This document shows, one piece after another, positions 27,967 to 38,350 of a stretch of DNA of 64,000 nucleotides (positions are counted from its first letter, which is position 1; each line of letters starts with the position of its first letter). The stretch covers positions 50,917 through 114,916 of the forward strand of contig JADFAE010000006.1 of NCBI GenBank assembly GCA_015665415.1. Reading direction: 5' to 3'. Both the position numbers and the translations under genes were made by a program. The notes under the pieces are model-generated. The model did not search any database. It was not told the DNA's origin and worked only from the letters and a program-made list of their open reading frames with translations. Source of the DNA: Roseobacter sp. (GTDB lineage Bacteria > Pseudomonadota > Alphaproteobacteria > Rhodobacterales > Rhodobacteraceae).

Positions 27967-28008
27967 AAAAAAACACCGTGATGGTGCAGGTTTTCTGCAT
28001 CACCACGG
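27967..28008 (-). terminator. Intrinsic terminator of nrdJ
   Basis: On the minus strand a 14-bp stem (CCGTGGTGATGCAG pairing with CTGCACCATCACGG, two non-Watson-Crick positions) with a short loop is followed within three bases by seven T. It lies about 70 bases past the nrdJ stop. Confidence 0.75.
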
Positions 28009-28075
28009 CATCAGTAGATTGGGTCACATTTTTGTTTTTGCTCGACGGACCCTTGCCTATCCCATTGTCACCAAA

Positions 28076-31000
28076 TCAAGAGCACCCGGAGGTGGAGCCG
28101 CAGGTGTTGCACTTCATGCAGGTGCCGTTGCGGACCAATGTATAGTTGCCGCATTCGCCACAGGCTTCGCCCTCATAGCCCTGCATCTTGGCCTTGGCCC
28201 GGGCATCAAGCCCGGTGACCGGCGCTGCAGAGGCTTCGGGGACCAGCGATTTCAGGTCTGCGACCGGATCCGCGGCCAGCATGGCGCTTTCGCCCGTCTC
28301 TCCCGCAGCGGATTGGCCGCCCTGCAAGACCACCAGATCCTGTGGCAGGCGTTTGCGCAGATAGCCGGTCGAGGAAATCTGTTTCAGCACCTCCAAAGAG
28401 CGCGTGGCCGCGCTTTCGCTCAGCTCCGAGAGGTTGGAAACCCCCTCTTCTTCGCCACGCCCGATGTCATCAAAGGTTGCACCTTCAGGTTTGACATGGG
28501 CCAGGTCGGTGCGGTCCAGATAGCTAACCGCCAATTCCCGGAACACATAGTCGAGGATCGAGGTCGCGTTCTTGATGGAATCATTGCCCTGCACCATGCC
28601 TGCGGGCTCAAATTTGGTGAAGGTAAAGGCATCAACAAACTCTTCCAGCGGCACGCCATATTGCAGGCCAACAGAGACCGCGATGGCAAAGTTGTTCATC
28701 ATCGCCCGGAAACCCGCACCTTCCTTATGCATGTCGATGAAGATCTCGCCGAGAGCGCCGCCTTCATATTCGCCGGTGCGCAGATAGACCTTGTGACCGC
28801 CAACAACCGCCTTTTGGGTATAGCCCTTGCGTCGCTGTGGCATTTTGGTGCGCAGAGATTTTGCCACCTCTTTGATCACCACTTTCTCGACGATCTTTTC
28901 TGCCAGCACGATGGCCTTTTCCTGCGGCGCACCGCTTTCCAGGATCTCTGCGGCGTCATCGTCATCCTCGACCAAGGCCGCTGCCAGCGGCTGGCTCAAC
29001 TTGGAGCCATCACGGTACAGCGCATTGGCTTTGACCCCCAGTGACCAACTCAGCTCATAGGCCTTTTGGCAATCATCGATGGTGGCGTCATTGGGCATGT
29101 TGATAGTCTTGGAGATGGCCCCGGAGATAAAGCTCTGGGCGGCAGCCATCATCCGGATATGGCTTTCAACCCCAAGATAACGCTTGCCTTTTTTTCCACA
29201 AGGATTGGCACAATCAAAGATATGATAGTGCTCTTCCTTCAAGTGCGGTGCACCCTCCAGGGTCATGGTTCCACAGACATGGTCATTGGCGGCATCTATA
29301 TCGGCCTTGCTGAAGCCAAGATGGCGCAGCAAATCAAAGGTCGGATCATTGAGCTTGCGGGCCGGGATGCCCAGAACACCGGTGCAGAAATCCTCTCCCA
29401 GGGTCCATTGATTGAAGACAAAACGGATATCAAAAGCGGCCTCAAGGGCGCTATCGATCTTGCTCAGCTCACTGGTGCCAAAACCATGCCCCGTCAGCGA
29501 GGTGTGATTGATCCCCGGTGCGTTGCCGATGGTGCCATGCCCCACTGCATATGAGACGATTTCTTCAATCTGAGCAGAGCTGTAGCCCAGCCCCTCCAGT
29601 GCAGAGGGCACCGAACGGTTGATGATCTTGAAATAGCCGCCACCGGCCAGTTTCTTGAACTTTACCAGAGCGAAATCAGGCTCGATCCCCGTGGTGTCGC
29701 AATCCATCACCAAACCGATGGTGCCAGTTGGGGCAATCACCGTGGTCTGGGCATTGCGGAACCCGTGTTTTTCGCCCAGATCCAGTGCTTCGTCCCAGGC
29801 ACACATGGCCAGATCGGTCAGTCGCGCATCAGGACAACCCGCGATGTCCAGCGGCACCGGCGAAACCGACAGCCCCTCATAGCCTGTCTCCTTGCCCATG
29901 GCGGCAGTGCGGTGGTTGCGGATCACCTTGAGCATCGCCCCAGCGTTTTTCTCATAGCCGGCAAAGGCACCAAGTTCAGCCGCCATCTCGGCGGAGGTGG
30001 CAAAGGCAACCCCGGTCATCAGCGCGGTGAGCGTGCCGCAGAGCGCACGGCCCTCTGTGCTGTCATAGCCATGTCCCATATTCATCAAGAGACCGCCGAT
30101 ATTGGCATAGCCCAGACCCAGCGTGCGGAAATCATAGGACCGCTGGGCAATTTCCTTGGACGGGAACTGCGCCATGGTGACAGAGATTTCCAGTGTGACG
30201 GTCCACAACCGGCAGGCATGCATGAAGTCTTCCGCCTGAAACTGCCCGTTCTTGTAGAAAGTCAGCAGGTTCAACGACGCCAGATTACAGGCGGTGTCAT
30301 CCAGGAACATATATTCAGAACAAGGGTTTGAGCCACGAATCTCACCGTCGTTCGGGCAGGTGTGCCACTCATTCACAGTGTCATGGAACTGAATGCCCGG
30401 ATCGGCACAGGCCCAGGCCGCATGCCCGACCTTCTCCCACAGATCCCGCGCCTTGACGGTTTTGGAAACTTTGCCATCGGTGCGGTTGATCAGCTGCCAA
30501 TCTGCATCCTTTTCCACCGCATGCAAAAAGGCGTTGGTGACCCGGATCGAATTGTTGGAGTTCTGCCCGGACACAGAGCTATAGGCCTCGGAGTCCCAGT
30601 CGGTGTCATAGGTGGGGAATTCGATGCTGTCGTAGCCCTGTTTGGCGTAGTCCAGTACCCGTTTGATATAGGTCTCGGGCACCGCGACTTTTTTGGCTTC
30701 GCGGACTGCCTGTTTCAGGCTTGGATTGCTGGCGGGCTCATAGGCATCATCAGCGGCCCCGTCCCAGCTGCGAATGGCTGCAAAAATGCCGTTCAGCATT
30801 TTCTCGTGCATCTTGGAGCCGGCCACAATGGAGGCAACCTTCTGCTCTTCGATCACCTTCCATTGAATGAAGTCTTCGATATCGGGATGGTCGGCGTCAA
30901 CGATGACCATCTTGGCCGCACGCCGCGTGGTGCCACCGGATTTGATCGCGCCCGCAGCCCGGTCACCAATCTTGAGAAAGCCCATCAGGCCAGAAGACTT

Positions 31001-31726
31001 ACCGCCCCCCGACAGTGCCTCGCCTTCGCCGCGCAGGTGGCTAAAGTTGGTGCCGGTACCAGAGCCGTATTTGAACAGGCGCGCCTCACGCACCCAAAGA
31101 TCCATGATGCCGCCTTCGTTGACCAAATCATCGGAAACCGACTGGATAAAGCAGGCATGGGGCTGCGGGTGCTCGTAAGAGCTTTTGGATTTGGTCAGCT
31201 TGCCGGTCTTGTAGTCGACATAGTGGTGACCCTGCGCCGGTCCGTCGATGCCATAGGCCCAGTGCAGGCCGGTGTTGAACCACTGCGGGCTATTGGGAGC
31301 CGCGCGCTGGGTCGCCAGCATATGACGCATTTCATCAAAATAAGCGCGCGCGTCTTCCTCTGTGGAGAAGTAACCGCCCTTCCAGCCCCAATACGCCCAA
31401 GCTCCGGCCAGGCGATCAAACACCTGCTTTGAGGAGGTCTCGCCGCCAGTGGCAACATCCTTGCCATCTGCAACGGAGCGCCACAGGAATTCGGGAACAC
31501 CCTTTTCAGCAACCTTCTTCAGTCGCTGCGGCACGCCAGCCTTGCGGAAATATTTCTGAGCGATCACATCGCTGGCCACTTGGCTCCATTTGGTGGGAAC
31601 CTCGATGTTCTCCAGCCGAAAAACGATGGTGCCATCGGGGTTGCGGATCTCGGAAGTGGCCGAAGTGAAATCCAGATTAGAATATGCGTCCTGCCCGGCC
31701 TTGGTAAACTTCCGCTCGATCTTCAT
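28076..31726 (-). CDS. nrdJ: Vitamin B12-dependent (class II) ribonucleotide reductase
   Basis: 1216 residues, typical of the long alphaproteobacterial NrdJ. It makes deoxyribonucleotides using adenosylcobalamin and needs no oxygen-derived radical. Visible features are [16 protein letters not shown], the active-site regions [11 protein letters not shown] and [11 protein letters not shown], the long [16 protein letters not shown] block, and a C-terminal zinc-ribbon-like tail ([18 protein letters not shown]) that could bind metal and help re-reduce the enzyme. ATG 31726 has AAGGGGC upstream and gives the usual [11 protein letters not shown] start; the longer frame to 31795 has no resemblance. 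No other ribonucleotide reductase lies in the window. Two NrdR-like boxes lie upstream. Confidence 0.95.
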   Translation of the reverse strand: MKIERKFTKAGQDAYSNLDFTSATSEIRNPDGTIVFRLENIEVPTKWSQVASDVIAQKYFRKAGVPQRLKKVAEKGVPEFLWRSVADGKDVATGGETSSKQVFDRLAGAWAYWGWKGGYFSTEEDARAYFDEMRHMLATQRAAPNSPQWFNTGLHWAYGIDGPAQGHHYVDYKTGKLTKSKSSYEHPQPHACFIQSVSDDLVNEGGIMDLWVREARLFKYGSGTGTNFSHLRGEGEALSGGGKSSGLMGFLKIGDRAAGAIKSGGTTRRAAKMVIVDADHPDIEDFIQWKVIEEQKVASIVAGSKMHEKMLNGIFAAIRSWDGAADDAYEPASNPSLKQAVREAKKVAVPETYIKRVLDYAKQGYDSIEFPTYDTDWDSEAYSSVSGQNSNNSIRVTNAFLHAVEKDADWQLINRTDGKVSKTVKARDLWEKVGHAAWACADPGIQFHDTVNEWHTCPNDGEIRGSNPCSEYMFLDDTACNLASLNLLTFYKNGQFQAEDFMHACRLWTVTLEISVTMAQFPSKEIAQRSYDFRTLGLGYANIGGLLMNMGHGYDSTEGRALCGTLTALMTGVAFATSAEMAAELGAFAGYEKNAGAMLKVIRNHRTAAMGKETGYEGLSVSPVPLDIAGCPDARLTDLAMCAWDEALDLGEKHGFRNAQTTVIAPTGTIGLVMDCDTTGIEPDFALVKFKKLAGGGYFKIINRSVPSALEGLGYSSAQIEEIVSYAVGHGTIGNAPGINHTSLTGHGFGTSELSKIDSALEAAFDIRFVFNQWTLGEDFCTGVLGIPARKLNDPTFDLLRHLGFSKADIDAANDHVCGTMTLEGAPHLKEEHYHIFDCANPCGKKGKRYLGVESHIRMMAAAQSFISGAISKTINMPNDATIDDCQKAYELSWSLGVKANALYRDGSKLSQPLAAALVEDDDDAAEILESGAPQEKAIVLAEKIVEKVVIKEVAKSLRTKMPQRRKGYTQKAVVGGHKVYLRTGEYEGGALGEIFIDMHKEGAGFRAMMNNFAIAVSVGLQYGVPLEEFVDAFTFTKFEPAGMVQGNDSIKNATSILDYVFRELAVSYLDRTDLAHVKPEGATFDDIGRGEEEGVSNLSELSESAATRSLEVLKQISSTGYLRKRLPQDLVVLQGGQSAAGETGESAMLAADPVADLKSLVPEASAAPVTGLDARAKAKMQGYEGEACGECGNYTLVRNGTCMKCNTCGSTSGCS

Positions 31727-31939
31727 GCTTTGCCCCTTGTGTTTGGCACCCACCTGTCTGGCGCCGTCTGTTCGGCACCCTGGTGCCCATTTCATCCATG
31801 CTGCCCCCAGTGCAGCGCCTGCCGGTCAAAAGGCACAAGACATCCGGCACGTCTCATGATAGACATGCTAATTCAGACCTTCGCCGGCCGTTTCGCGAAA
31901 TGTGCTTGTGTATTCACCTTGTAGCTCAGCCGCGAACAT

Positions 31940-31986
31940 CTACCATATATTGTGGCCTCACTTCAGACTTCCACAATTTGACGTAT
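31940..31986 (-). promoter_or_regulatory. Pair of NrdR boxes upstream of nrdJ
   Basis: On the plus strand CTACCATATATTGTGG at 31940-31955 (complement CCACAATATATGGTAG) matches 12 of 16 positions of ACACAATATATTGTGT. A weaker copy CCACAATTTGACGTAT at 31971-31986 matches 10 of 16. The boxes are 31 bp apart, the spacing of about three helical turns known for NrdR sites. They lie 214 bp before the nrdJ start. Confidence 0.7.
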
Positions 31987-32744
31987 TCCTACCCAGAGGG
32001 TCAACGGAAATTTTACCACTTCGAAACCATCTTTGCTGTTGACGGCTAGACCGGTCAAAACCCGATGACGACAGTTGGTGATTCATCCACAATCGCCTCC
32101 CTTGTCCCACAGCAGGGCCTGCAAAAATACGATGTCGAAAATTCCCGGTAACGGCAAAGACTTGCTCTTGAATGCTAAAGAACTGCCAAGCAAAGTTTCC
32201 ACCGCGCCGCCAGTTTATTGAGCATTAATTTTCATCGGCCAGACTAAAGAGGTGCCAGAAAGACGCTGTTGCAGGAAAACACAGACCTGCTTGTGCCCCC
32301 GTGCACAGCTCGCCCCTGGGCCAACCCATTTGCCGCGCCTTGGCGTCACTTGGTTAACAAAGTCTTAAGGCATCTCCAGAGATACCAGCAACATCACCTC
32401 CGGCCAAAGAGTGATTCCTCTGGGCCCCGCCCTGCCTCCCCATTGCGCAAAAACCAGCATCAAAGCGGGTCAACACGACGCGTCCGGCGTGCCACGAAAT
32501 GGATCTGACACGCGCCAGATGCGCAGAAGATTTTGGAGCAGTAAACGCCGTCTCGAAACACGGCAGCTCAATTCGCCCAGGATAGGCAAGCCAGGCCAGC
32601 GCTGGTGTTTGGTACGGCCACAGCAACGCTTACTGTTCAGATGGTTCTGTTATATTTCAGAGGTTTACAAGCCACTCTGGCGGAGGGCAGGAAGCCTGCC
32701 CTCTCGCGAGAGGATCAAAGAACTTGTTGGGATTTCTTTGAAAG
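31987..32744. other. Long intergenic region between nrdJ and tRNA-Pro
   Basis: About 760 bases with no supported coding sequence on either strand and no cobalamin-riboswitch-like element that I can recognise. Near its right end are two overlapping palindromes: GAGGGCAGG-AAG-CCTGCCCTC at 32683-32703 and CCTCTCGCGAGAGG at 32700-32713. They lie just downstream of the tRNA gene and may form its 3' structure, though there is no T-run. Confidence 0.5.
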
Positions 32745-32821
32745 TGGTCGGGGCGGCGAGATTCGAACTCACGACCCCCTGTACCCAAAACAGGTGCGCT
32801 ACCAGACTGCGCCACGCCCCG
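32745..32821 (-). tRNA. tRNA-Pro (anticodon TGG)
   Basis: A complete cloverleaf on the minus strand. The acceptor arms CGGGGCG and CGCCCCG pair perfectly. The D arm contains GGCGCAGTCTGGTAGCGC, and the anticodon stem CCTGT/ACAGG encloses the loop TTTGGGT with anticodon TGG. The T arm contains GTTCGAATC. The 3' CCA is encoded (included in these coordinates). Confidence 0.97.
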
Positions 32822-32865
32822 AACCGTGCGCTGTTCCTAACCCCAGCCAACTGATTTGAAAACCC

Positions 32866-33354
32866 CTAACATGGCCAAATCGGTGCAGTTTTTGAAAAAA
32901 CTTTGTGCTGCATCTCAGAGCCGGTCGAAATCCCATATCGGGCTGCCAAACCGCCATTGATTTCCAGCACCGCAAAGACCGTATCACCGCCTGAAAGGGG
33001 TGTCAGATCCCCGGGAACAGCCTGCGCATGAATGCGCGTGACCACACCCCGTTCATCAAGAAAAAGGATATCCAGAGGAATCAGGGTATTTTTCATCCAG
33101 AAAGCGGCCGGTTGCGGTTTGGGATACACAAAAAGCATGCCAGCGCCCTGTGCCAGGTGTTCGCGAAACATCAGCCCCTTAGAGCGCTCAGCCTCATCAT
33201 CCGCAATTTCGACTAAAAAGGAGGCCTGCCCCCAATCGCCACGCAAAGTGACACGATCGGGTTGGCAGGTGCCTCCGAGACCGGGATCACCAAATCCCAG
33301 GGCCAGAAACAGGCTCAGGAATGGCGCGCCAAGGGAGATGCCCAGCCGCGCCAT
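32866..33354 (-). CDS. DUF192 family secreted protein
   Basis: 162 residues. A hydrophobic N-terminus (MARLGISLGAPFLSLFLALG) suggests a signal peptide. The DUF192 core is clear: FLVEIADDEAERSKGLMFRE, GMLFVYPKPQPAAFWMKNTL, PLDILFLDERGVVTRI, and an end with VLEINGGLAARYGI. The molecular function of the family is not established. It starts 4 bases after the stop of the double cold-shock gene, and the two are probably co-transcribed, as commonly seen in Rhodobacterales. A longer frame to 33552 lies inside the cold-shock gene and is not used. Confidence 0.85.
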   Translation of the reverse strand: MARLGISLGAPFLSLFLALGFGDPGLGGTCQPDRVTLRGDWGQASFLVEIADDEAERSKGLMFREHLAQGAGMLFVYPKPQPAAFWMKNTLIPLDILFLDERGVVTRIHAQAVPGDLTPLSGGDTVFAVLEINGGLAARYGISTGSEMQHKVFSKTAPIWPC

Positions 33355-33358
33355 AGAG

Positions 33359-33913
33359 TCAGCTTTCGGTTTCGGTTTCGAGAACGGCCGCTTCCCAGGC
33401 CTGGACCTCGGCAGCCATCTGCCCGCGATTGCCATCGATGACCCGCATTGCCAGGGCTTCCCCGGGTTGCAGATCTGACAGGCCAGATTGACGCAGGACC
33501 TCGACGTGCAGAAACACATCTTCTTCGCGACCAAAGACATTGGCAAATCCAAAGCCCTTGCCTTTGTTGAACCATTTCACCCGGGCGGGTTCCAGTGGCT
33601 GCATACGCAGGTCAGAAAGGTCGAAATCGGCAAAATCGCTCAACACCGGTGTCTCGTCACGTTCCGGCGGCAAGATCGCCAGGACCTCGACAGCCTGCAC
33701 ACCTCTATCTGTTCGGTGGGTGACGATTTCAACGCGGGTACCATCCGCGACCGAACTCTGTCCAAAATTGCGTAACACATTTACGTGCAACAAAATATCA
33801 GGGCCGCCCATATCGGACACAACAAAACCATACCCTTTGCTCGGGTCGAACCATTTAACCAGGCCTTGGATTTGCTGCAGGCTGCTCAGATCTTCTGCCA
33901 CTTTGTCATCCAT
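33359..33913 (-). CDS. Double cold-shock-domain protein
   Basis: 184 residues with two cold-shock domains. The first is at about 14-80 (GLVKWFDPSKGYGFVV, DILLHVNVLRNFG). The second is at about 110-172 (ARVKWFNKGKGFGFAN, EDVFLHVEVLRQSG). Each keeps RNP1-like KGYGFV/KGFGFA and RNP2-like LLHV/FLHV aromatic patches that bind single-stranded nucleic acid. Two-domain forms like this are typical of alphaproteobacteria. A likely role is RNA chaperoning, perhaps in stationary phase or cold. Confidence 0.92.
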   Translation of the reverse strand: MDDKVAEDLSSLQQIQGLVKWFDPSKGYGFVVSDMGGPDILLHVNVLRNFGQSSVADGTRVEIVTHRTDRGVQAVEVLAILPPERDETPVLSDFADFDLSDLRMQPLEPARVKWFNKGKGFGFANVFGREEDVFLHVEVLRQSGLSDLQPGEALAMRVIDGNRGQMAAEVQAWEAAVLETETES

Positions 33914-34020
33914 TGCGTCTTTATTAATTTAGTACTGATGTGATGCGCGATTTTACGCTATAAGTTCAAGCAAAAAACCATCCCATTTGTTAGGAAAGTG
34001 CTATTTTTTGCACTAAACCC

Positions 34021-34626
34021 TTAAGGGCACAGCCGCAAAACCGACCAATTGTCCTGTTCACCCCTACGCCGCCAGACAAATCGGTCATGCAACCGGAAGG
34101 CTCCATCGGCCCAAAACTCGATTTCGACGGGTTTGATGCGATAGCCCCCCCAAAACGGTGGCCTTGAGGGATTCGGTCCCTTGGTTGCCGTAACCTTGGC
34201 CACTTCGGCCATCAGCGCACCGCGACTTTCCAGCGGCATCGACTGCTGCGAGGCCCAGGCCCCAAGGCGGCTCTTGAGAGACCGAGAGGCGTAATACTCA
34301 TCCGCCTTCCCCCCCTCTTCGCGGCTGATTTCACCGCGCACCCGAATTTGACGCCGCAGCGATTTCCAATGCATCACAAAGGAGGCCTTGCCAGACTGCT
34401 CCAGCTCCGTCGCCTTTGCGCTGCCGTAATTGGTGTAAAAAACAAAGGCATCCTCTTCGATGTCCTTGAGCAGAACCATGCGCACATTGGGTAAACCCTC
34501 TGCATCCACGGTCGCCAGGGCAATTGCATTGGGATCGTTGATTTCGCTTTTCTCAGCTTCCGACAGCCAGGCGCGAGCAATCGCAAAGGGATCATCGCCG
34601 GCAAATAGTCCTGAACGCTCGCTCAT
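34021..34626 (-). CDS. pdxH: Pyridoxamine 5'-phosphate oxidase
   Basis: 201 residues, an FMN enzyme oxidising PNP and PMP to pyridoxal 5'-phosphate. Family features are [34 protein letters not shown], the substrate-binding RQIRVRGE, and the C-terminal [17 protein letters not shown] with [10 protein letters not shown]. The length is normal. It is divergent from fabI, with about 160 bases between the two starts that must hold both promoters. Confidence 0.94.
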   Translation of the reverse strand: MSERSGLFAGDDPFAIARAWLSEAEKSEINDPNAIALATVDAEGLPNVRMVLLKDIEEDAFVFYTNYGSAKATELEQSGKASFVMHWKSLRRQIRVRGEISREEGGKADEYYASRSLKSRLGAWASQQSMPLESRGALMAEVAKVTATKGPNPSRPPFWGGYRIKPVEIEFWADGAFRLHDRFVWRRRGEQDNWSVLRLCP

Positions 34627-34787
34627 GGGGAACCTCTATTCGTTGTCAGCGCCACACTATGCAGGGCGTAGTGGAACAGCAAGAGGCCCAGGAAACATGC
34701 GCAGGAACATGCAAGGTCGCCCCTTGAAGCAGACGCGCCGTCATATTAAACGTCTTTAACTTCACGGATCACAGGCGGAGAACCTGA

Positions 34788-35594
34788 ATGTCTAATCAAT
34801 TGATGGCCGGCAAACGCGGTCTGATCATGGGCCTAGCCAATGATAAATCGATCGCCTGGGGGATCGCCAAGGCCTGTGCCGATGCCGGTGCCGAGCTGGC
34901 ATTTTCCTACCAGGGCGATGCGCTGAAAAAACGCGTACTTCCTTTGGCAGAGCAACTGGGTAGCGATATCGTACTGCCCTGCGATGTCTCTGATGAGGCC
35001 TCGATGGATGCTCTTTTTGCATCGCTGGAAGAAAAATGGGGCAAACTGGACTTTGTTGTCCACGCCATCGGGTTTTCCGACAAGAACGAGCTGCGTGGCC
35101 GTTATGTCGACACCAGCCGCAACAACTTCCAGATGACTATGGATATCTCGGTCTATTCCTTCACCGCCATTGCCAAGCGCGCCGAAAAGATGATGGGCGA
35201 AGGCGGCTCCATGCTGACGCTGACCTATTATGGCGCCGAGCAGGTGATGCCCCATTATAATGTCATGGGTGTTGCCAAGGCGGCCCTTGAGGCTTCGGTC
35301 AAATATCTGGCCGAAGATCTGGGCAAGGACGGCATTCGCGTCAATGCGATTTCCGCCGGTCCAATCAAGACCCTGGCGGCCTCTGGCATTGGCGATTTCC
35401 GCTACATCATGAAGTGGAACGAGTATAATTCACCACTGCGCCGCAATGTGACCACAGACGATGTCGGAAAATCGGCGCTCTATCTGTTGTCCGATCTCGG
35501 CTCAGGCGTAACCGGTGAGAACCTGCATGTTGATGCCGGATACCACGTTGTCGGAATGAAGGCCGTCGACGCGCCCGATATCTCCAAAGGCTGA
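34788..35594 (+). CDS. fabI: Enoyl-[acyl-carrier-protein] reductase (NADH)
   Basis: 268 residues, the last reductive step of fatty-acid elongation. It is an SDR with the FabI-type cofactor start GKRGLIMGLANDKSIAWGIA in place of a standard TGxxxGxG. It also has CDVSDEASMDALF, HAIGFSDKNELRG, and the catalytic pair in YYGAEQVMPHYNVMGVAK (Tyr-x6-Lys). The end (VTGENLHVDAGYHVVGM) is standard. GGAG lies 9 bases before the ATG. Nine bases downstream begins a LysE-family gene. Confidence 0.94.
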   Translation: MSNQLMAGKRGLIMGLANDKSIAWGIAKACADAGAELAFSYQGDALKKRVLPLAEQLGSDIVLPCDVSDEASMDALFASLEEKWGKLDFVVHAIGFSDKNELRGRYVDTSRNNFQMTMDISVYSFTAIAKRAEKMMGEGGSMLTLTYYGAEQVMPHYNVMGVAKAALEASVKYLAEDLGKDGIRVNAISAGPIKTLAASGIGDFRYIMKWNEYNSPLRRNVTTDDVGKSALYLLSDLGSGVTGENLHVDAGYHVVGMKAVDAPDISKG

Positions 35595-35602
35595 CCCGCA
35601 AA

Positions 35603-36220
35603 ATGACAATTGCCGCCTTCAGCGCCTGTGTCGCCCTGTGTCTGATGGCGGCAATCAGCCCCGGCCCTGCCGTGTTGATGGCCGCCCGTATTGGCCTGGC
35701 CGAAGGCTGGCGGACCGGGCTCGCCCTCTCTGTCGGCATCGGGGCCGGCGCGGTTTTCTGGGCCACCTCGGCCCTGTTTGGGCTGGCGCTTCTGTTTCAA
35801 TATGCCCCATTCTTGCTGACTGTCCTGCGTATCGGTGGTGCCGCATATCTGATCTGGATGGCCTGGAACATGTGGCGACAGGCCAGCGCGCCGCTGGATC
35901 AGGATCAACAGACACCCGCCCTGCCCCGCAGCATCTTCAGCGCCTTTCGCCTTGGCCTGTTTACCCAATTGGCCAACCCCAAACCGGCCGTTTTCTTTGG
36001 CGCGGTTTTTCTGGGCACCGTGCCCGAAGGCAGCTCTGGGCAGAGCCTTGTCGCCTTGCTGGCGGTTATTTTTCTGGGCGAGGCCACCTGGAACACGCTG
36101 ATTGCGCGGCTCTTCTCGCTTGAGAAAACCCGCCGGGGCTATATCAACATGAAACATGTAATCGACCGTGTGTTTGGCGGGCTTCTGGCCGCCCTCGGTC
36201 TCAAAATCGCCCTGGTCTGA
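35603..36220 (+). CDS. LysE/RhtB family translocator
   Basis: 205 residues and about six membrane helices, normal for amino-acid exporters of this family. The start [19 protein letters not shown] contains the conserved SPGP motif, followed by [18 protein letters not shown] and [17 protein letters not shown]. The substrate cannot be predicted from sequence. It is closely packed between fabI and gpt, so it may share a transcript with them. Confidence 0.88.
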   Translation: MTIAAFSACVALCLMAAISPGPAVLMAARIGLAEGWRTGLALSVGIGAGAVFWATSALFGLALLFQYAPFLLTVLRIGGAAYLIWMAWNMWRQASAPLDQDQQTPALPRSIFSAFRLGLFTQLANPKPAVFFGAVFLGTVPEGSSGQSLVALLAVIFLGEATWNTLIARLFSLEKTRRGYINMKHVIDRVFGGLLAALGLKIALV

Positions 36221-36254
36221 CCAGATCAAAGCGAAACACGAGGAACATCAGACC

Positions 36255-36773
36255 ATGACCGACCGTCTGCCACACGAAAAAGGCTTTCACATTTCCTGGG
36301 ATCAAATCCATCGCGACAGCCGGGCGCTGGCCTGGCGTCTGGATGGACAGGGGCCTGATGCGGGCGCCTGGCGCGCCGTGGTGGCGATCACCCGAGGTGG
36401 CATGGCACCTGCCATGATCGTCAGCCGCGAGCTGGACATCCGAACGGTGGATACCATCTCGGTGAAATCTTACTATTCCGGCGGTGGTGCGCAGGACAAG
36501 CAACGCGAAGCGCAGGTGCTGAAGAGCCCGGACGCCGATCTGATGCAGGACGGCGAAGGCATCCTGATCATCGATGACCTTGTCGACTCGGGCAAGACGC
36601 TGGAGCTGGTACGCAAACTATACCCCAAAGCGCATTTTGCCACGGTCTATGCCAAACCACAGGGCGAGCCGATGGTTGACACCTTTATCACCGGGGTCAG
36701 TCAGGACACCTGGATTTTCTTTCCCTGGGATATGGCGCTGCAATATGTCGAACCCTATCGCGGCACGGATTGA
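36255..36773 (+). CDS. gpt: Xanthine phosphoribosyltransferase
   Basis: 172 residues of type I PRTase fold, salvaging xanthine/guanine with PRPP. It has the PRPP-binding loop [13 protein letters not shown], the purine-site strand [20 protein letters not shown], and a C-terminal WIFFPWD. This end with the length fits Gpt rather than Hpt. ATG 36255 gives the expected start [19 protein letters not shown]; the longer frame begins inside the LysE gene. A clear terminator follows at 36807. Confidence 0.9.
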   Translation: MTDRLPHEKGFHISWDQIHRDSRALAWRLDGQGPDAGAWRAVVAITRGGMAPAMIVSRELDIRTVDTISVKSYYSGGGAQDKQREAQVLKSPDADLMQDGEGILIIDDLVDSGKTLELVRKLYPKAHFATVYAKPQGEPMVDTFITGVSQDTWIFFPWDMALQYVEPYRGTD

Positions 36774-36806
36774 ACACTCCAACGCACCGCCCTGCAGAGC
36801 AAACAG

Positions 36807-36830
36807 CGCGCCCGATTTGGGCGCGTTTTT
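36807..36830 (+). terminator. Intrinsic terminator after gpt
   Basis: CGCGCCC-GATTT-GGGCGCG followed immediately by five T, then G and three more T. Confidence 0.85.
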
Positions 36831-36953
36831 GTTTGAATGCCCCGCGCTTGATACCGCCCCGGGGTGCTTCATCTGAACTTGCATGATTGCCATGCCCTGC
36901 CGAAGGACCTACCACTTCGGGAACAGAATTTTTCAAGGCAGGCAAAACCGGAA

Positions 36954-38129
36954 ATGAACAAGACACGCACGGAAGCAACCTTTCTTTCACCCATCGTCGA
37001 ATCACGCCGCTGGGTTGAAGGTGTCAGCTTTCCGACTGACCGCCCTTTGCTCAATGTCAGCCAGGCCGCCCCGGCAGACCCGCCACCGCTGGGACTGCGT
37101 CAGGCCCTGGCCGATGCGGCGCTCCACCAGGACGATGCCCATCTCTATGGCGCGGTGTTGGGGCGCGACGATCTTCGTCAGGCCCTGGCCGAACAGATGT
37201 CCCATCACTATCAGGCAAAGCTGCGTGCCGATCAGATCGCCATCACCTCTGGCTGCAACCAGGCCTTTGCCGCCACGATTTCCGCCCTTTGCGGCGAAGG
37301 CGACGACGTGATCATTCCGGTGCCTTGGTACTTCAACCACAAGATGTGGCTTGATCTTTGTGGCGTCACCGCCTGCCCACTGGCGGTGGGCGAGGACATG
37401 CTGCCTGATCCCAAGGCTGCGGCAGATCTAATCACGGATCGCACCAAGGCCATCGTTCTGGTGACCCCCAACAACCCGACCGGCGTCGAATACCCTGCAG
37501 AATTGCTGCGCGCCTTTCTGGATCTGGCGACAGCTCGCGGAATTTCGCTGATCGTAGATGAAACCTACCGCGACTTTGACAGCCGCTCTGGTCCGCCCCA
37601 TGATTTGTTCCAGGACAGCGATTGGGGTCAGAGCCTGATCCATCTCTATTCCTTTTCCAAAGCATATCGCCTGACTGGTCACCGGGTCGGGGCCATTGCC
37701 GCTGCTCCGGAACGATTGTTCGAAATGGAAAAGTTTTTGGATACTGTAACCATTTGCCCCTCGCAGATGGGACAAATAGGTGCCCATTGGGGAATTCTAA
37801 ATCTTCAAAACTGGCTTGCGGTTGAGCGGACCGAAATCCTGGCCCGCAAACAGGCAATCATCGACGGTTTCCCCACCTTGCAGGCCCGCGGCTGGCGGCT
37901 GTTGGGGGTTGGCGCCTATTTCGCCTATGTCGAGCACCCCTTTGCCCAGTCCAGTGAAGAGATCGCCCAGCACCTGGTGCGCGATGCTTCGGTACTGATG
38001 CTTCCCGGTACCATGTTCATGCCCAAGGATAGCCCCAGCGCCGAACGTCAATTCCGGATTGCCTTTGCCAATGTGGACGCCAATGGCATAGCAGAACTCT
38101 TTGCCCGGCTTTGTCAATTCACCCCCTGA
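36954..38129 (+). CDS. PLP-dependent aminotransferase, class I/II
   Basis: 391 residues of fold-type I aminotransferase. The PLP lysine lies in YSFSKAYRLTGHRVG. Other family motifs are NNPTGVEYP (Asn binding PLP), IVDETYRDFD (Asp to the pyridine N), and the C-terminal RIAFANVDANG with the carboxylate-binding Arg. ITSGCNQAFAATISALCGEGD is the phosphate-binding region. The amino-donor specificity cannot be read from the sequence; aspartate- or aromatic-type are both possible. ATG 36954 is chosen because residues before it in the longer frame are not conserved-looking. Confidence 0.85.
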   Translation: MNKTRTEATFLSPIVESRRWVEGVSFPTDRPLLNVSQAAPADPPPLGLRQALADAALHQDDAHLYGAVLGRDDLRQALAEQMSHHYQAKLRADQIAITSGCNQAFAATISALCGEGDDVIIPVPWYFNHKMWLDLCGVTACPLAVGEDMLPDPKAAADLITDRTKAIVLVTPNNPTGVEYPAELLRAFLDLATARGISLIVDETYRDFDSRSGPPHDLFQDSDWGQSLIHLYSFSKAYRLTGHRVGAIAAAPERLFEMEKFLDTVTICPSQMGQIGAHWGILNLQNWLAVERTEILARKQAIIDGFPTLQARGWRLLGVGAYFAYVEHPFAQSSEEIAQHLVRDASVLMLPGTMFMPKDSPSAERQFRIAFANVDANGIAELFARLCQFTP

Positions 38130-38350
38130 CAACACTCGGCCTAACGTCGGGTCACGCATGGAAAGGATGGAAATCCCCGCAGTTGATGCCAGGATTTCCG
38201 CCAAAGCGCTCTTATCCCTGTGTCAAAGGGCCGGAGGATCTTGCTCCCCTTGGGGTGGCAGCGTATGCAAGAAGCGAAAATCATCCAGGGATGAGGACCG
38301 GGCCCAAGGCCCATATCTCGATCTCTCCGATCCGGCAGAAAGAGGGCAGT

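Noticed and set aside
31727..32744. Cobalamin riboswitch upstream of the B12-dependent reductase
   Set aside because: I could not find the B12-box-like core on the minus strand; the NrdR boxes explain regulation better.
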